The notes under the pieces are model-generated. The model saw nothing but the letters and a program-made list of their open reading frames with translations, was not told the DNA's origin and searched no databases. 64,000 nt of DNA from Larsenimonas suaedae (GTDB lineage: Bacteria > Pseudomonadota > Gammaproteobacteria > Pseudomonadales > Halomonadaceae), in the NCBI RefSeq assembly GCF_023712105.1, contig NZ_JAMLJI010000001.1, positions 744,001 to 808,000 on the forward strand, in the 5' to 3' direction. Position numbers and translations under genes: made by a program. Shown one piece after another: positions 45,565-55,575 of the stretch (positions within the stretch are counted from its first letter, which is position 1; every line of letters begins with the position of its first letter).

Positions 45565-46712
45565 CGGTCAGTACTCACAGTGGCCGGAGAAATATCCATC
45601 TCGGCGGGAACAGGAAGTTCGGTCGGTGTATCGGGGTGATCGCCACCCTCCTGGTGATACCGTTTCAGCTGATAGACCCACGCCAGGACCTCGGCGACCG
45701 CTGAATAAAGCGGCCCCGGGATTTCCTGATCGAGATCCACGTGCGCATGAAGCGCACGGGCAAGCGGCGGCGCCTCGAGTTGAGGCACATGATGTTCGTT
45801 ACCGAGCGCCTTGATCTTCTGCGCGATGTGATCGGTGCCCTTGGCAATCACTCTGGGCGCGCCCATGTCGTCGGTGTATTTGAGCGCCACTGCAAAATGC
45901 GTCGGGTTGGTCACGATCACATCGGCCTCCGGCACTTTGCTCATCATGCGGTTTCGCGCCATCGCCTGTTGCTGTTGACGAATGCGCGCCTTGATCTGCG
46001 GGTCGCCCTCGGATTCCTTGTGTTCTTTCTTGATTTCATCAAGGCTCATGCGAAGCTTTTTATTGTGCGACCAGATCTGGTACGGCACATCGATCCCTAC
46101 CACCACCACGAAACCGGCAACGATTACGGTGCAGCACAGAAGTATCAGCGTGAGTGAGTGAGAAATTCCCTGACGGGTCGACTCATTGGCAAGCCCGAGC
46201 AGTTCACCCAGAAACAGGTAAATGAACCCGGCGGCGGTCACGCCGATCAAAAGCGCCTTGGCAATACCCTTGGTGAGCTCGATCAGCGCCTGGGTCGAGA
46301 AGATGCGCTTGATCCCCTTGATAGGGTCGAGTTTTTTAAGGTCGGGTGTCAGTGATTTTGTTGCAAACAACCACCCGCCAAGCAGTGCCGGCGCGATTAT
46401 CGCCATGATGGTCAGCACCACCATCAAGGGCGCCACACCAAGCACCGCAGCCTCCAGCACCATGGCGATATGAATGAATAGACGAGACGTATCGAAAGCT
46501 TCTTCACGGCCGAAATCAAAGCCGATGCTCATGACATCGGTCATATAATCCCCGAGATAGCCGGACATGATCCAGAAGCTCGCCACACCGGCCAAAAGCA
46601 TCATGAAGGTCGAAAGCTCACGCGAGCGCGCGACCTGACCGTCCTCGCGCGCCTTTTCAAGGCGCCTCGGCGTGGGGTCTTCTGTCTTTTCCTGATCGCT
46701 GTCGTCTGACAT
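45561..46712 (-). CDS. flhB: Flagellar export switch protein FlhB
   Basis: FlhB sets substrate specificity by autocleavage. The site N269-P270-T271-H272 is intact (VIVTNPTHFAVALKY). The N-terminus SDDSDQEKTEDPTPRRLEKA is the canonical basic leader. Four membrane helices precede the cytoplasmic domain. The 383 residues are normal. It is the first flh gene after cheZ, with a 147-bp gap that holds two inverted repeats (46723-46750 and 46792-46822). Confidence 0.97.
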   Translation of the reverse strand: MSDDSDQEKTEDPTPRRLEKAREDGQVARSRELSTFMMLLAGVASFWIMSGYLGDYMTDVMSIGFDFGREEAFDTSRLFIHIAMVLEAAVLGVAPLMVVLTIMAIIAPALLGGWLFATKSLTPDLKKLDPIKGIKRIFSTQALIELTKGIAKALLIGVTAAGFIYLFLGELLGLANESTRQGISHSLTLILLCCTVIVAGFVVVVGIDVPYQIWSHNKKLRMSLDEIKKEHKESEGDPQIKARIRQQQQAMARNRMMSKVPEADVIVTNPTHFAVALKYTDDMGAPRVIAKGTDHIAQKIKALGNEHHVPQLEAPPLARALHAHVDLDQEIPGPLYSAVAEVLAWVYQLKRYHQEGGDHPDTPTELPVPAEMDISPATVSTDR

Positions 46713-46791
46713 TTACGCGCCTCATTCACGTACCGCTTTGGTCGTGAATGTATTGTCGCGGGTCTTTGTCAGCACGATAGATAAAATAGCG

Positions 46792-46822
46792 CGCGAATCG
46801 AGAGGTTATTTCTCGATTCGCG
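46792..46822 (-). terminator. Strong hairpin between cheZ and flhB
   Basis: CGCGAATCGAGA and TCTCGATTCGCG form a perfect 12-pair stem around a 7-nt loop; on the minus strand a TATTTTAT follows. It may end the che transcript or attenuate read-through to flhBAFE. Confidence 0.7.
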
Positions 46823-46859
46823 ACAAGGAAGGCAACGTGTGGCGCAAGGCGCCAGAAGG

Positions 46860-47516
46860 TTAAAAGCCGAGGCTGTCGAGCAGGTCGTCGACCTGAGACT
46901 GGTCGGCCACCACATCGGATTTTTCCTGTGGATTGACCTGAGGACCGTTGAGCAACGAGTTCTTGGTCTTTTCCTCGTTTTCAGAGCTAAGCTTGACCCG
47001 AGTTTCTTCGGGGATGTTGTTCAAGAGCACTTGAACGAGCTGTTGTTCGATCTCGCGGATCACATCGACCATCCGCTTGATCACCTGCCCGGTCAGATCC
47101 TGGAAATCCTGAGCCATCATGATGTCCATGAGCTGGGCGTTGGTTGCCTTGGTCTGATCCGGCACCCATTTAAGATACGCTCGTGTATCCTGTACCAGCT
47201 CCTTGGCATCGTCGAGTTCAAGGGGCGATTCGAACCACTTGGCCCATCGCTCATCGAGCTCAAGTGCGACTTCCTCGACCTTGTCCTGAAGCGGCTGAGC
47301 CACATCGATGGCATTGAGTGACCGCTCAGCCGCCTGCTCGGTCATGGTCGCGATATAGTTCAGTCGATCGCGTGCATCGGGAATCGCCTGAGCCGCTTTC
47401 TCGACTTCGCGGTCAAGGCCCAGATCGCGCATACTTTCATGCAAGACGCGCGTCAGTCGCCCGATCTGCGAAATCACATCATCATCACTTGAGGCGCTAC
47501 GCTGAGTGTCAGTCAT
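46860..47516 (-). CDS. cheZ: CheY-P phosphatase CheZ
   Basis: CheZ removes phosphate from CheY-P. The ATG at 47516 has AGGGGG about 9 nt upstream. The central helix carries [14 protein letters not shown], containing the catalytic D-x-x-x-Q. The C-terminus [11 protein letters not shown] is the CheY-tethering peptide. It has about 218 residues. CheZ is typical of beta- and gamma-proteobacteria. Confidence 0.96.
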   Translation of the reverse strand: MTDTQRSASSDDDVISQIGRLTRVLHESMRDLGLDREVEKAAQAIPDARDRLNYIATMTEQAAERSLNAIDVAQPLQDKVEEVALELDERWAKWFESPLELDDAKELVQDTRAYLKWVPDQTKATNAQLMDIMMAQDFQDLTGQVIKRMVDVIREIEQQLVQVLLNNIPEETRVKLSSENEEKTKNSLLNGPQVNPQEKSDVVADQSQVDDLLDSLGF

Positions 47517-47544
47517 CACCCCATCCCCCTTTCAGCTATGGTGG

Positions 47545-47934
47545 TTACTTGCCGAGCTTCTCGAAGATCTTGTTCAGTTTCTCCTCGAGCGTCGCAGCAG
47601 TGAAAGGTTTGACGACATAGCCATTAGCACCCGCCTGAGCCGCCGCAATGATGTTTTCCTTCTTCGCCTCGGCCGTAACCATCAGGACCGGCAGGTGGGA
47701 CAGTGAATCATCCGCTCGAATGCTTTTGAGCATCTCGAGACCGTCGAGGTTTGGCATATTCCAGTCGGAGACCACGAACTCGAATTCGCCAGACTTCAGC
47801 TTTTCAAGCCCCTGTGCGCCATCTTCAGCTTCTTCAACGTTGGTATAGCCAAGTTCCTTCAAAAGGTTACGGACAATTCGACGCATTGTCGGGAAGTCGT
47901 CCACAACCAGGATTTTGATGTTTTTATCGCTCAT
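47545..47934 (-). CDS. cheY: Chemotaxis response regulator CheY
   Basis: CheY carries the signal from CheA to the motor. All key residues match E. coli numbering: D12-D13, phospho-acceptor D57, T87, Y106 and K109 in KPF. The protein is 129 residues. It should bind FliM's N-terminal peptide encoded at 24546. cheZ follows after 28 nt. Confidence 0.97.
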   Translation of the reverse strand: MSDKNIKILVVDDFPTMRRIVRNLLKELGYTNVEEAEDGAQGLEKLKSGEFEFVVSDWNMPNLDGLEMLKSIRADDSLSHLPVLMVTAEAKKENIIAAAQAGANGYVVKPFTAATLEEKLNKIFEKLGK

Positions 47935-47976
47935 TTTGGCATCCTAATTAGCTAGTGTTTCCAGATTCATCGCGCT

Positions 47977-49047
47977 TTAAACGCGTAACCCCTGCCGATT
48001 GCTCCCATTGAGACAGGCCATCGCCCGTTCGCTCATCGAGGTTATGGGTACAATTTCATCGGCGGCTCCAAGAGCGATCGCCTCGCGTGGCATACCAAAG
48101 ACCACGCAGGTCGCTTCATCCTGGGCCAGAGTCCGCGCCCCGGCATTTTTCATGTTCAAAAGGCCGGCAGCGCCGTCTTTTCCCATCCCCGTCAGGATGA
48201 TACCAACGGCATTTTTGCCCGCATTTTTAGCCGCAGAATCAAATAAAACATCGACCGAGGGGCGATGACGGTTAACCGGCTCGCTGTATTCAAGCTCGAT
48301 CACGTAGTTTGCCCCGCTGCGCGCGAGTTTCAGATGCGCATCACCGCCGGGAGCGATATAAGCATGGCCAGGAAGAACACGTTCGCCGTGCTCGGCTTCC
48401 TTGACGGTGATGGCGCACAGAGAATCCATGCGCTCGGCAAACGAACGAGTGAAGCCACCGGGCATGTGCTGCGTAATCACGACAGCCGGGCTATCAGAAG
48501 GCAACGGCATCAGAAATTCGCGAATGGCCTCGGTACCGCCGGTCGACGACCCAACGATGAACAGCTTCTCACTGGACAAAAACGGCGTCTTGACCGAGGT
48601 CGGTGGCGCGGTATTTTGCTTGTGCTGTGGCGTGAGGCGCTTCAGCCTCGCCTTGGACGCCGCGCGGATCTTGTCGGAAATGAGCGTTGTGTATTCGAGC
48701 ATGCCGTTTCGAATGCCAAGCTCTGGCTTGGTCACGAAATCAACGGCTCCAAGCTCCAGCGCGCGCATGGTAACTTCCGACCCTCGGGCTGTCAGCGACG
48801 ATACCATCACCACTGGCATCGGCCTTAAACGCATCAGCTTTTCGAGGAAGTCGAGCCCATCCATGCGAGGCATCTCGACATCAAGTGTCAACACATCGGG
48901 GTTGTGTTTCTTGATGAGTTCACGGGCAATCAATGGATCCGGTGCGGTGGTGACCATTTCCATGTCTGGCTGACTATTTATGATTTCAGACATCAGACTG
49001 CGAATGAGTGCAGAGTCATCGACACACAAAACTTTTATCTTGTTCAA
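47977..49047 (-). CDS. cheB: Chemoreceptor glutamate methylesterase CheB
   Basis: CheB demethylates and deamidates receptors. The receiver domain (phospho-acceptor in [15 protein letters not shown]) is followed by a linker (about 128-150). The esterase domain has the Ser site GSSTGGTEA, the His site TQHMPGGF and the Asp site LTGMGKDGA. The 356 residues are normal. It overlaps cheD by 4 nt. Confidence 0.97.
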   Translation of the reverse strand: MNKIKVLCVDDSALIRSLMSEIINSQPDMEMVTTAPDPLIARELIKKHNPDVLTLDVEMPRMDGLDFLEKLMRLRPMPVVMVSSLTARGSEVTMRALELGAVDFVTKPELGIRNGMLEYTTLISDKIRAASKARLKRLTPQHKQNTAPPTSVKTPFLSSEKLFIVGSSTGGTEAIREFLMPLPSDSPAVVITQHMPGGFTRSFAERMDSLCAITVKEAEHGERVLPGHAYIAPGGDAHLKLARSGANYVIELEYSEPVNRHRPSVDVLFDSAAKNAGKNAVGIILTGMGKDGAAGLLNMKNAGARTLAQDEATCVVFGMPREAIALGAADEIVPITSMSERAMACLNGSNRQGLRV

Positions 49048-49730
49048 GATTGCACTCCCCCCAGTTTTTTACTTTTCACCTGGTTTATATTGTCAAACAG
49101 CTCGATCGAAGGCGCTTTCTTCTTGCCAGAGGAGGCCAATGTTTTCGCAAGCGATTTCTCGCGGCTCTCGATCTGTGCATCCCTGGATTTAAGACGCCGA
49201 ACCATGGCCTGCCCGCTTCGAGGCAGATAATTGACCCGCCGCGGAAACTTGTCCTTGAGGTCTTGCGCCACCACACGAATGCGCTCGAGCTCCAGGTACC
49301 TCAAAATGAATTCCGAGTTGCGCTCACCGATTCGGGAAACACTCATGTCACTCAGAACCGTCGCGCCGCCGAACACCTTGGCCTCCAGGCGCTCGCGCTT
49401 GGCGCCGGCGCTCAGAAGCGCATTGATCAAAACCTCCATCGCGTAGGCGCCATAGCGCATCGAGGCCGACCCCGTCTGAACCGATGGACCGCTGTCATCC
49501 GGCAGCATGAAGTGATTCATGCCCCCCACCCCTAATACCGGGTCGCGGATGCAGGCTGCAATGCATGACCCCAGTACGGTGGTCAAGAGCATGTCGTCAT
49601 CGCTTACGTAGTACTCGTTAGGCAGCAGCTTGACGGCCTTCACGCTGAACTCACGATCGAAGTAGTGATGCGTGGCAAGGCTTTCGATATCAGCTGCCGC
49701 CTTGTCCCTGTGATGGCTGGTTCGTGTCAT
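49044..49730 (-). CDS. cheD: Receptor glutamine deamidase CheD
   Basis: CheD deamidates receptor glutamines. The catalytic Cys lies in [14 protein letters not shown] and the catalytic His in [10 protein letters not shown]; both are intact. I use the ATG at 49730 (228 residues, MTRTSHHR); the earlier start at 49739 is a TTG that overlaps the cheR stop. A basic C-terminal tail extends beyond the core. E. coli lacks CheD, so this is a Pseudomonas/Vibrio-like element in an otherwise E. coli-like run. Confidence 0.93.
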   Translation of the reverse strand: MTRTSHHRDKAAADIESLATHHYFDREFSVKAVKLLPNEYYVSDDDMLLTTVLGSCIAACIRDPVLGVGGMNHFMLPDDSGPSVQTGSASMRYGAYAMEVLINALLSAGAKRERLEAKVFGGATVLSDMSVSRIGERNSEFILRYLELERIRVVAQDLKDKFPRRVNYLPRSGQAMVRRLKSRDAQIESREKSLAKTLASSGKKKAPSIELFDNINQVKSKKLGGVQS

Positions 49731-49735
49731 CGAAA

Positions 49736-50578
49736 TCAACCCCGCCCTTTCTGAGCCAGTTCATATACGGTATGCCCCCGCAGCCTGAACGCCTTGGTGA
49801 TGTAGCTGAAGTTTTCAGAATGCCCCGCAAACAAAAGGCCATCGGGTTTCAGGTACGTCGCAAAGCGCTCAAGAATCTTGGCTTGGGTGGGCTTATCGAA
49901 ATAGATCATGACGTTACGGCAAAAGATCACATCGAAGGGGCCATCAAGCTCCCAACGAGGCGCCAGCAGATTGAGCTGTTCGAACTGGATCAGGCTGCGC
50001 AGGTTGTCCTGCGCACGCACCATACCTGCGCGAGCGCCCTTGCCCTTTTGAAAGTACTTTCTCAACTGCTCCTGACTGATCTTGCTGACCTGATTATCCG
50101 AGTAAACGCCCGCACGCGCCTTGGCAAGGGCACTGGTATCAATGTCGGTAGCAATCAGGCTCGCCGAGGCATTCATGCCCAGTGCATCTCGAAGCGTAAT
50201 CGCGATCGAATAGGGCTCCTCGCCGGTCGAGGCTGCACTGCACCAGACCTTGAACTGACCTTGAGACTTTTTCTTGAGCGCGTGCTCAGACAGCAGCGGA
50301 AAATGATGCATTTCGCGAAAGAAGGAAGTCAGGTTTGTGGTCAGCGAGTTAACGAACTGCTCCCACTCCGCAGAATCCTCATCACTTTCCAGATGCGACA
50401 AATAATCACTGAAGCGCTGCAGTCCAAGCCCTCTCAGCCGCTTTGCGAGACGGCTATAGACCATTTCACGCTTGTGATCGGCCAATGCGATACCGGCCCT
50501 TTCATAAATGAGCTTTCTGATGCGATCGAAATCCCCATCGGTCAGCATCAAGTCACGAGTCTCTTTAACGGCTTGCAC
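49736..50578 (-). CDS. cheR: Chemoreceptor methyltransferase CheR
   Basis: CheR methylates receptor glutamates using SAM. It starts at GTG 50578 with GGAGGAG about 8 nt ahead. The N-terminal helix domain precedes the SAM domain with WCSAASTGEEPYSIAI and DVIFCRNVMIYFDKPTQAKI. The 280 residues are normal. The gene lies just downstream of the receptor, whose C-terminus could tether it. Confidence 0.95.
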   Translation of the reverse strand: MQAVKETRDLMLTDGDFDRIRKLIYERAGIALADHKREMVYSRLAKRLRGLGLQRFSDYLSHLESDEDSAEWEQFVNSLTTNLTSFFREMHHFPLLSEHALKKKSQGQFKVWCSAASTGEEPYSIAITLRDALGMNASASLIATDIDTSALAKARAGVYSDNQVSKISQEQLRKYFQKGKGARAGMVRAQDNLRSLIQFEQLNLLAPRWELDGPFDVIFCRNVMIYFDKPTQAKILERFATYLKPDGLLFAGHSENFSYITKAFRLRGHTVYELAQKGRG

Positions 50579-50614
50579 GGTTGGATCTCCTCCACCATCG
50601 ACCGGCCCCGGGGA

Positions 50615-52414
50615 TCAGAACGCTTCCCAGCTGTGGTCTTCTTTTGGATGCATGCCCTTGGCGGGGCGCCCCGACTGTTTGGGTGACGGCGCTGAGGTCT
50701 TGGTCACCGCCTTCGCTGCACCTGCATTACTTTTGCTGCTTTGTTTTGTTATCGGCGAGGATTGCAAACCTTTGATATGAAAAATGGACATTGCGTAATT
50801 GAGTTCATCCACCTGCTCGGACATCGACGAAGACGCCGCTACCGTTTCTTCCGCCATGGCCGCATTCTGCTGAGTGGCCTGGTCGATCGAGACCACCGCC
50901 TGGCGCATCTGCTCGAGCCCGTCACTCTGTTCTCGAGAGGCTTGAGAAATATCAGTAATCAGCTGGTTGACCTGTCTAATCGACTCGGTGATCTCACCCA
51001 TGGTCTTGCCGGCTTTTTCGACCATATCCGTACCCACCTTGACCCGATCAGAGGAGGTATCGATCAGCGCGCGAATGTCTTTTGACGCACTGGCACTTCG
51101 ACTTGCAAGGTTTCGCACTTCATTGGCCACCACGGCAAACCCGCGGCCCTGTTCGCCGGCTCGCGCCGCTTCGACGGACGCGTTCAAGGCAAGAAGATTG
51201 GTCTGAAATGCGATCGAATCGATGATGCCGATGATGTCGGCGATCTTCTGGGAGCTTTCGTTGATGGCCTGCATGGTTCGAACGACATCGCTGACTTCCT
51301 TGCCCCCCTGATCCACCAGCTTGCTCGACGACTCTGAGAGCGTCTTGGCATGCCCTGCGTTACCACTGTTTTGCTGTACCGTCGACATCAGCTCTTCCAT
51401 ACCTGCCGACGTCTGCTCCAGTGAGGCGGCCTGCGCTTCCGTGCGAGAGGAGAAATGCTGACTTGCGGTCGTTATTTCCTGAGACGCCGGCGCCATTAGA
51501 GCGCTGTTGGCCTGAACATCGTTCAATATGCTGACCAACCCCTTGCGCATGCGGCTAAGCGACTGCTGAAGCTGACCGACCTCGTCACTGCTGTTAACAG
51601 TGATGTCGCTGGTCAAATTACCCAGCCCGATCTGCTCGGAAAGCGCCAGAGCCTCATGGAGCGGCTTTACGATCTTTTGATACAAACGCCAGGCAAGCCA
51701 AGCCGATAGACCTGCAGCCCCCAACGCACATAGGAGCCCCGGCCACATGCCCTGCGAGGCAAGCGCATTGATTTGGGCAGCCAGTTCAGGACTTTGGCGC
51801 AGGACATCGGACTGACCAACGAGGGCCTTCACTTGATCAAGGGCACCCAGGCTTTGGTAGGCGATTGCACCGGAGGCGATCATGCCGGCGCCGGCCGCCG
51901 TACAGACGCCACCAAGTCGCATGGCAATCGAAGGCTTTGTAAACAGAGCGATCCAGCGAGCAGGACCTCGCGTCTTGATCTGACCGTCTTTCAGATAAAC
52001 GCGCTTGCCCTGTCCTGCGTTCAGTGCCGCATAGGTCTTGGTGGCAAGCTGCTTGTCCGAATCACTGATCTTGACGCGGACCGAGGCATACCCAACCACC
52101 TTGCCCTCAACCCTGATGGGCGAGACAGTGGCATCGACCCAGTAATGATCCCCATTCTTGCATCGGTTTTTGACATAGCCCCGCCAGGTTCTTCCTGCCT
52201 TGACGGTTTTCCACAAGTTACCGAACGCGACCGGGGGCATATCCGGGTGACGTACCAGATTGTGCGGTGAGCCAATCAATTCTTCTCGGCTGTACCCACT
52301 GACCTTGATAAACGCCGGATTGGCAAAGGTAATGTAGCCTTTCAAATCGGTTTTGGAGATCAGGTAATCTTCGGTATCGAGTGGGTATTCTCTGCCGGTA
52401 ACGTGAGTCGACAT
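50615..52414 (-). CDS. Aer-like PAS chemoreceptor with a C-terminal SWEAF peptide
   Basis: This is a methyl-accepting protein with Aer architecture. A PAS domain (about 10-115, with GRTWRGYVKNRCKNGDHYWV) is likely to bind FAD. Two membrane helices lie at about 166-188 and 224-244 with a short periplasmic loop. A HAMP region follows, then the signalling domain with the hairpin tip FQTNLLALNASVEAARAGEQ. Unlike E. coli Aer, the C-terminus ends SWEAF, similar to the NWETF peptide that recruits CheR and CheB. It is the only receptor in the cluster. Redox or oxygen sensing is likely; the ligand is inferred. Confidence 0.9.
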   Translation of the reverse strand: MSTHVTGREYPLDTEDYLISKTDLKGYITFANPAFIKVSGYSREELIGSPHNLVRHPDMPPVAFGNLWKTVKAGRTWRGYVKNRCKNGDHYWVDATVSPIRVEGKVVGYASVRVKISDSDKQLATKTYAALNAGQGKRVYLKDGQIKTRGPARWIALFTKPSIAMRLGGVCTAAGAGMIASGAIAYQSLGALDQVKALVGQSDVLRQSPELAAQINALASQGMWPGLLCALGAAGLSAWLAWRLYQKIVKPLHEALALSEQIGLGNLTSDITVNSSDEVGQLQQSLSRMRKGLVSILNDVQANSALMAPASQEITTASQHFSSRTEAQAASLEQTSAGMEELMSTVQQNSGNAGHAKTLSESSSKLVDQGGKEVSDVVRTMQAINESSQKIADIIGIIDSIAFQTNLLALNASVEAARAGEQGRGFAVVANEVRNLASRSASASKDIRALIDTSSDRVKVGTDMVEKAGKTMGEITESIRQVNQLITDISQASREQSDGLEQMRQAVVSIDQATQQNAAMAEETVAASSSMSEQVDELNYAMSIFHIKGLQSSPITKQSSKSNAGAAKAVTKTSAPSPKQSGRPAKGMHPKEDHSWEAF

Positions 52415-52492
52415 GTCATGTGCGCCTTTCTAAATTAGATTTGAATCGTCAAAAAAATTAACGGCGCACGGTTTTTTTTCTTTATTAGCAAC

Positions 52493-52518
52493 AAAAAAAG
52501 CCACCGCAAGCGGTGGCT
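52493..52518 (-). terminator. Terminator-like hairpin after cheW
   Basis: On the minus strand AGCCACCGC-TTGC-GGTGGCT is followed by TTTTTTTG. It ends or attenuates the motA-cheW transcript before the receptor gene. Confidence 0.88.
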
Positions 52519-52553
52519 CTAAATAAAGTTTGGATTAAAAGTTCAGTGCTTGG

Positions 52554-53042
52554 TCACGCTGCAACTTCATCAACCAGCGCCATTTCGGTACTGCTCATCA
52601 TTTTTTCGATATCCATCAGGATCAGCATACGGTCTTCGATGCTGCCAAGGCCCATGATGAATTCCGAGGAAAGCGCCGTGCCGAAATCAGGAGAATCCTT
52701 GATCTGCTCGGGCGAAAGCGTCAGTACATCCGAGACACCATCGACCACAACGCCCACAACGCGATGTCCGATATTGAGCACGATCACAACGGTCTGCTGA
52801 TTGTACTGAGCTTCACCGACCGCAAACTTGATGCGCAGATCAAGGATCGGAACGATGACACCGCGCAGGTTAGTGACGCCCTTGATGAACTCGGGGGCAT
52901 TGGCAATGCGTGTCACGCCGTCATACCCTCGGATCTCCTGCACTTTCAGGATGTCGATGCCGTACTCTTCCTCACCGATTCGGAAGATAAGAAACTCGTT
53001 GCCTTCCACGTCGTGCTGCTGATCCGTCATGTGATTTTCCAT
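52554..53042 (-). CDS. cheW: Chemotaxis coupling protein CheW
   Basis: CheW couples receptors to CheA. The core [20 protein letters not shown] and [20 protein letters not shown] is nearly the E. coli sequence. I start at MENHMTDQ (53042); longer readings run back into cheA. The 162 residues are normal. cheA ends 16 nt upstream. Confidence 0.96.
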   Translation of the reverse strand: MENHMTDQQHDVEGNEFLIFRIGEEEYGIDILKVQEIRGYDGVTRIANAPEFIKGVTNLRGVIVPILDLRIKFAVGEAQYNQQTVVIVLNIGHRVVGVVVDGVSDVLTLSPEQIKDSPDFGTALSSEFIMGLGSIEDRMLILMDIEKMMSSTEMALVDEVAA

Positions 53043-53058
53043 GGTATTGCCCCAAAAA

Positions 53059-55095
53059 TTAGTGAACGGTTGCCGAAGAGCGGGATGACTCGCCTCGACG
53101 ATCTCTGCTGATGCGCTGTAGTGCTGGCACATCGAGAATCAGCGCCACACTGCCATCTCCCATGATGGTGGCCGCGGATATACCCGGCACCTTGCGATAA
53201 TTGGTTTCAAGGTTCTTGACCACGACCTGGTGCTGGCCAATCAGTTGATCGACAAGCAGTGCACAGTGTCGCCCCTCACTTTGAACGATCATGACAATGC
53301 CTTGCGTCACATCCGTTTGGGCACTGGGCACGTTGAACACCTTGTGCAACTCGACCAGCGGCAGATATTCCCCTCGGACATAAATCACCTGATCCTGGCC
53401 CGCGACCTTGTTGATCTCCTCAGTCTTGACCTGGATCGACTCCATGATCGCCCCAAGCGGCAAGATGAAGACCTCATCGCCCACCTTGACCGACATGCCG
53501 TCAAGAATGGCAAGCGTCAGGGGCAGAACGATGCGGGTCGTCGACCCCTTGCCTGCCTGGGAAAGAATATCGACGTGACCGCCCATTTGTTGAATGTTTC
53601 GCTTCACGACATCCATGCCGACGCCCCGCCCGGAAACGTCCGTGATTTCATCGGCCGTTGAGAAGCCCGGCGCGAAAATGAGCTGCCAGACGTCTTCATC
53701 ACTCATGGTGTCGGAAATCTGGATGCCCGAGGATTGTGCCTTGGAGAGAATCTTTTCACGGTTGAGTCCAGCGCCGTCGTCTGAAACCTCAATCAGGATA
53801 TTGCCCCCCTGATGCTGGGCAGAGAGCGTTAGTTTACCAACGCGGTGCTTACCGGCCGCTTCACGCTTATCCGGCAATTCGATGCCATGATCGAGGCAGT
53901 TACGTACAAGGTGCGTCAACGGGTCGATGATGCGCTCTATAAGCCCCTTGTCGAGCTCGGTCGATTTGCCCACCGTGACCAGTTCGATCTCCTTGCCGAG
54001 CTTGCCGGCCAAATCACGAACAAGCCGCGGGAAACGATTGAACACGTAGTCCATCGGCATCATGCGCACCGACATCACCGCTTCCTGAAGATCCCGGGCG
54101 TTGCGCTGAAGCTGGGTCATCCCGTTCAGAAGCTGACCATAGGCCACCGGATCAAGCCCTTGGGTGGTCTGCTCGAGCATCGACTGAGTAATAACAAGCT
54201 CGCCCACCAGATTGATGATCTGATCGACTTTTTCGGTAGATACACGAAGCGAGGCGTCACTGCCGTTACCAGCCTTGGCAGGTTTCTTGGGCGCAGCCGG
54301 CTTGGCGGTGGCCTTCTTGTCGTCTTCGGGTTTCTTTGCAGCGGGCTGGGCAGCACTTGCAGACGGCTGCTCCGCAACAGGCGCCGGAGCCGATTGAACA
54401 GGCTCGCTCGCCTCTGCGCCACTGGTTTCCTTGATCGAAATCTGGCCGGCATCCAGCACGAAACACAGAACCGCCTCGATATCATCGACAGGCTCCTGGG
54501 TTTCGATCGATACGGTCAACGTGCCCTCGGAGAACTCTGAGTGCTTGATGGCCCCAAACAGCGCCAGCTCCTCGGTCAGAGTATCCTTTTCGTCTTCTTC
54601 GATCTTGGTAAGCGTCAGCGTCAATACCCGAGCTGCAGCGTCTGCGCCGGCTGCAGGCTGCGCGGCAGGCTTGGGCGCAGCCACCTTGGGCGCACCGCCT
54701 TCCACACGCTCTTCGGCAATGCGCTTTAGGGTGTTACAAATACGCTCGAACGCTTCTGGATCGGGCTCTTCCTGATTGCGGTAGGCATTCAACTGATCTG
54801 TAAGCATATCTTTTGTTTCCAAGAAGATATCGATGATTTCACGATCGAGCGTAAGCTCGTTATGACGAGCCCGATCCAGAAGGTTTTCGAAAATATGGGT
54901 CGTTTCCTGAAGCACGGTGAAACCGAACGTCCCCGCACCTCCCTTGATCGAGTGGGCTGCACGAAAAATGGCGTTGAGCTGTTCGCTGTCTGGCTCATCG
55001 ATATCGATATCGAGCAGCAGGTGCTCCATTTCATTGAGAAGCTCTTCCGCTTCTTCAAAGAACGTTTGGTAAAACTCGGTAATATCCATGCTCAT
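53059..55095 (-). CDS. cheA: Chemotaxis histidine kinase CheA
   Basis: CheA phosphorylates CheY and CheB. The phospho-site H48 lies in [15 protein letters not shown], identical in position to E. coli. A Pro/Ala-rich linker separates P1/P2 (about 1-230) from the dimer domain ([20 protein letters not shown]). The ATP domain has [11 protein letters not shown] and [12 protein letters not shown]. The P5 CheW-like domain ends the protein. It is 678 residues, normal. No obvious sigma-28 promoter precedes the cluster. Confidence 0.97.
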   Translation of the reverse strand: MSMDITEFYQTFFEEAEELLNEMEHLLLDIDIDEPDSEQLNAIFRAAHSIKGGAGTFGFTVLQETTHIFENLLDRARHNELTLDREIIDIFLETKDMLTDQLNAYRNQEEPDPEAFERICNTLKRIAEERVEGGAPKVAAPKPAAQPAAGADAAARVLTLTLTKIEEDEKDTLTEELALFGAIKHSEFSEGTLTVSIETQEPVDDIEAVLCFVLDAGQISIKETSGAEASEPVQSAPAPVAEQPSASAAQPAAKKPEDDKKATAKPAAPKKPAKAGNGSDASLRVSTEKVDQIINLVGELVITQSMLEQTTQGLDPVAYGQLLNGMTQLQRNARDLQEAVMSVRMMPMDYVFNRFPRLVRDLAGKLGKEIELVTVGKSTELDKGLIERIIDPLTHLVRNCLDHGIELPDKREAAGKHRVGKLTLSAQHQGGNILIEVSDDGAGLNREKILSKAQSSGIQISDTMSDEDVWQLIFAPGFSTADEITDVSGRGVGMDVVKRNIQQMGGHVDILSQAGKGSTTRIVLPLTLAILDGMSVKVGDEVFILPLGAIMESIQVKTEEINKVAGQDQVIYVRGEYLPLVELHKVFNVPSAQTDVTQGIVMIVQSEGRHCALLVDQLIGQHQVVVKNLETNYRKVPGISAATIMGDGSVALILDVPALQRISRDRRGESSRSSATVH

Positions 55096-55139
55096 AGTGA
55101 TCTCTCGATGCCGTGATAGGGATAAGGGCCAGTCGCGAC

Positions 55140-55505
55140 CTAGCTCATCAACTGAGCAGCAAGCTCGACCAGGCTTTCAGGGTCGAACGGCTTGGACAGC
55201 CAACCATTGGCCCCTGCATCGCGCGCAACCTGCTTGAAGTGATCCTGGGACTCGGACGTCAACACCAGAATGGGGGTGGCATCGAACTCAGACATGGCTC
55301 TCAGTTCGGCGATGAGCTTGTCCCCATCCATTTTCGGCATGTGCCAATCGGTAATGACCAGATCAAAGGTCTCGCCACTTCGTGCCTTTTCGAGTGCATC
55401 TTCTCCATCGACGGCGCTTACGACATGCCAGCCTTCTGCCTCAAGGGCCGCGACCATGATCTTTCTGATAAGCGCCGAATCATCTGCCAAAAGTATTGAA
55501 TACAT
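55140..55505 (-). CDS. Second CheY-like single-domain response regulator
   Basis: A 121-residue receiver domain with D8-D9, phospho-acceptor D53 (LVITDWHMPKMDG), the Ser/Thr region (VLTSES) and Lys in SKPF. It starts MYSILLADDS; longer frame starts have no ribosome site. It lies between motB and cheA. It could be a phosphate sink for CheA or act on another target, as extra CheYs do in other bacteria; this is inferred. Confidence 0.9.
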   Translation of the reverse strand: MYSILLADDSALIRKIMVAALEAEGWHVVSAVDGEDALEKARSGETFDLVITDWHMPKMDGDKLIAELRAMSEFDATPILVLTSESQDHFKQVARDAGANGWLSKPFDPESLVELAAQLMS

Positions 55506-55575
55506 AGTGTTTACTTTTCTTTGAACATCATGGACACGGTGCACGCCAACACAGAGCACCCCCCGCTTACCCCTA

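Noticed and set aside
49724-50686. Plus-strand open frame of 320 codons
   Set aside because: Antisense to cheR with no ribosome site or motif.
52524-52531. Perfect TAAAGTTT on the plus strand
   Set aside because: No -10 element 11 bp downstream and it points antisense into cheW.
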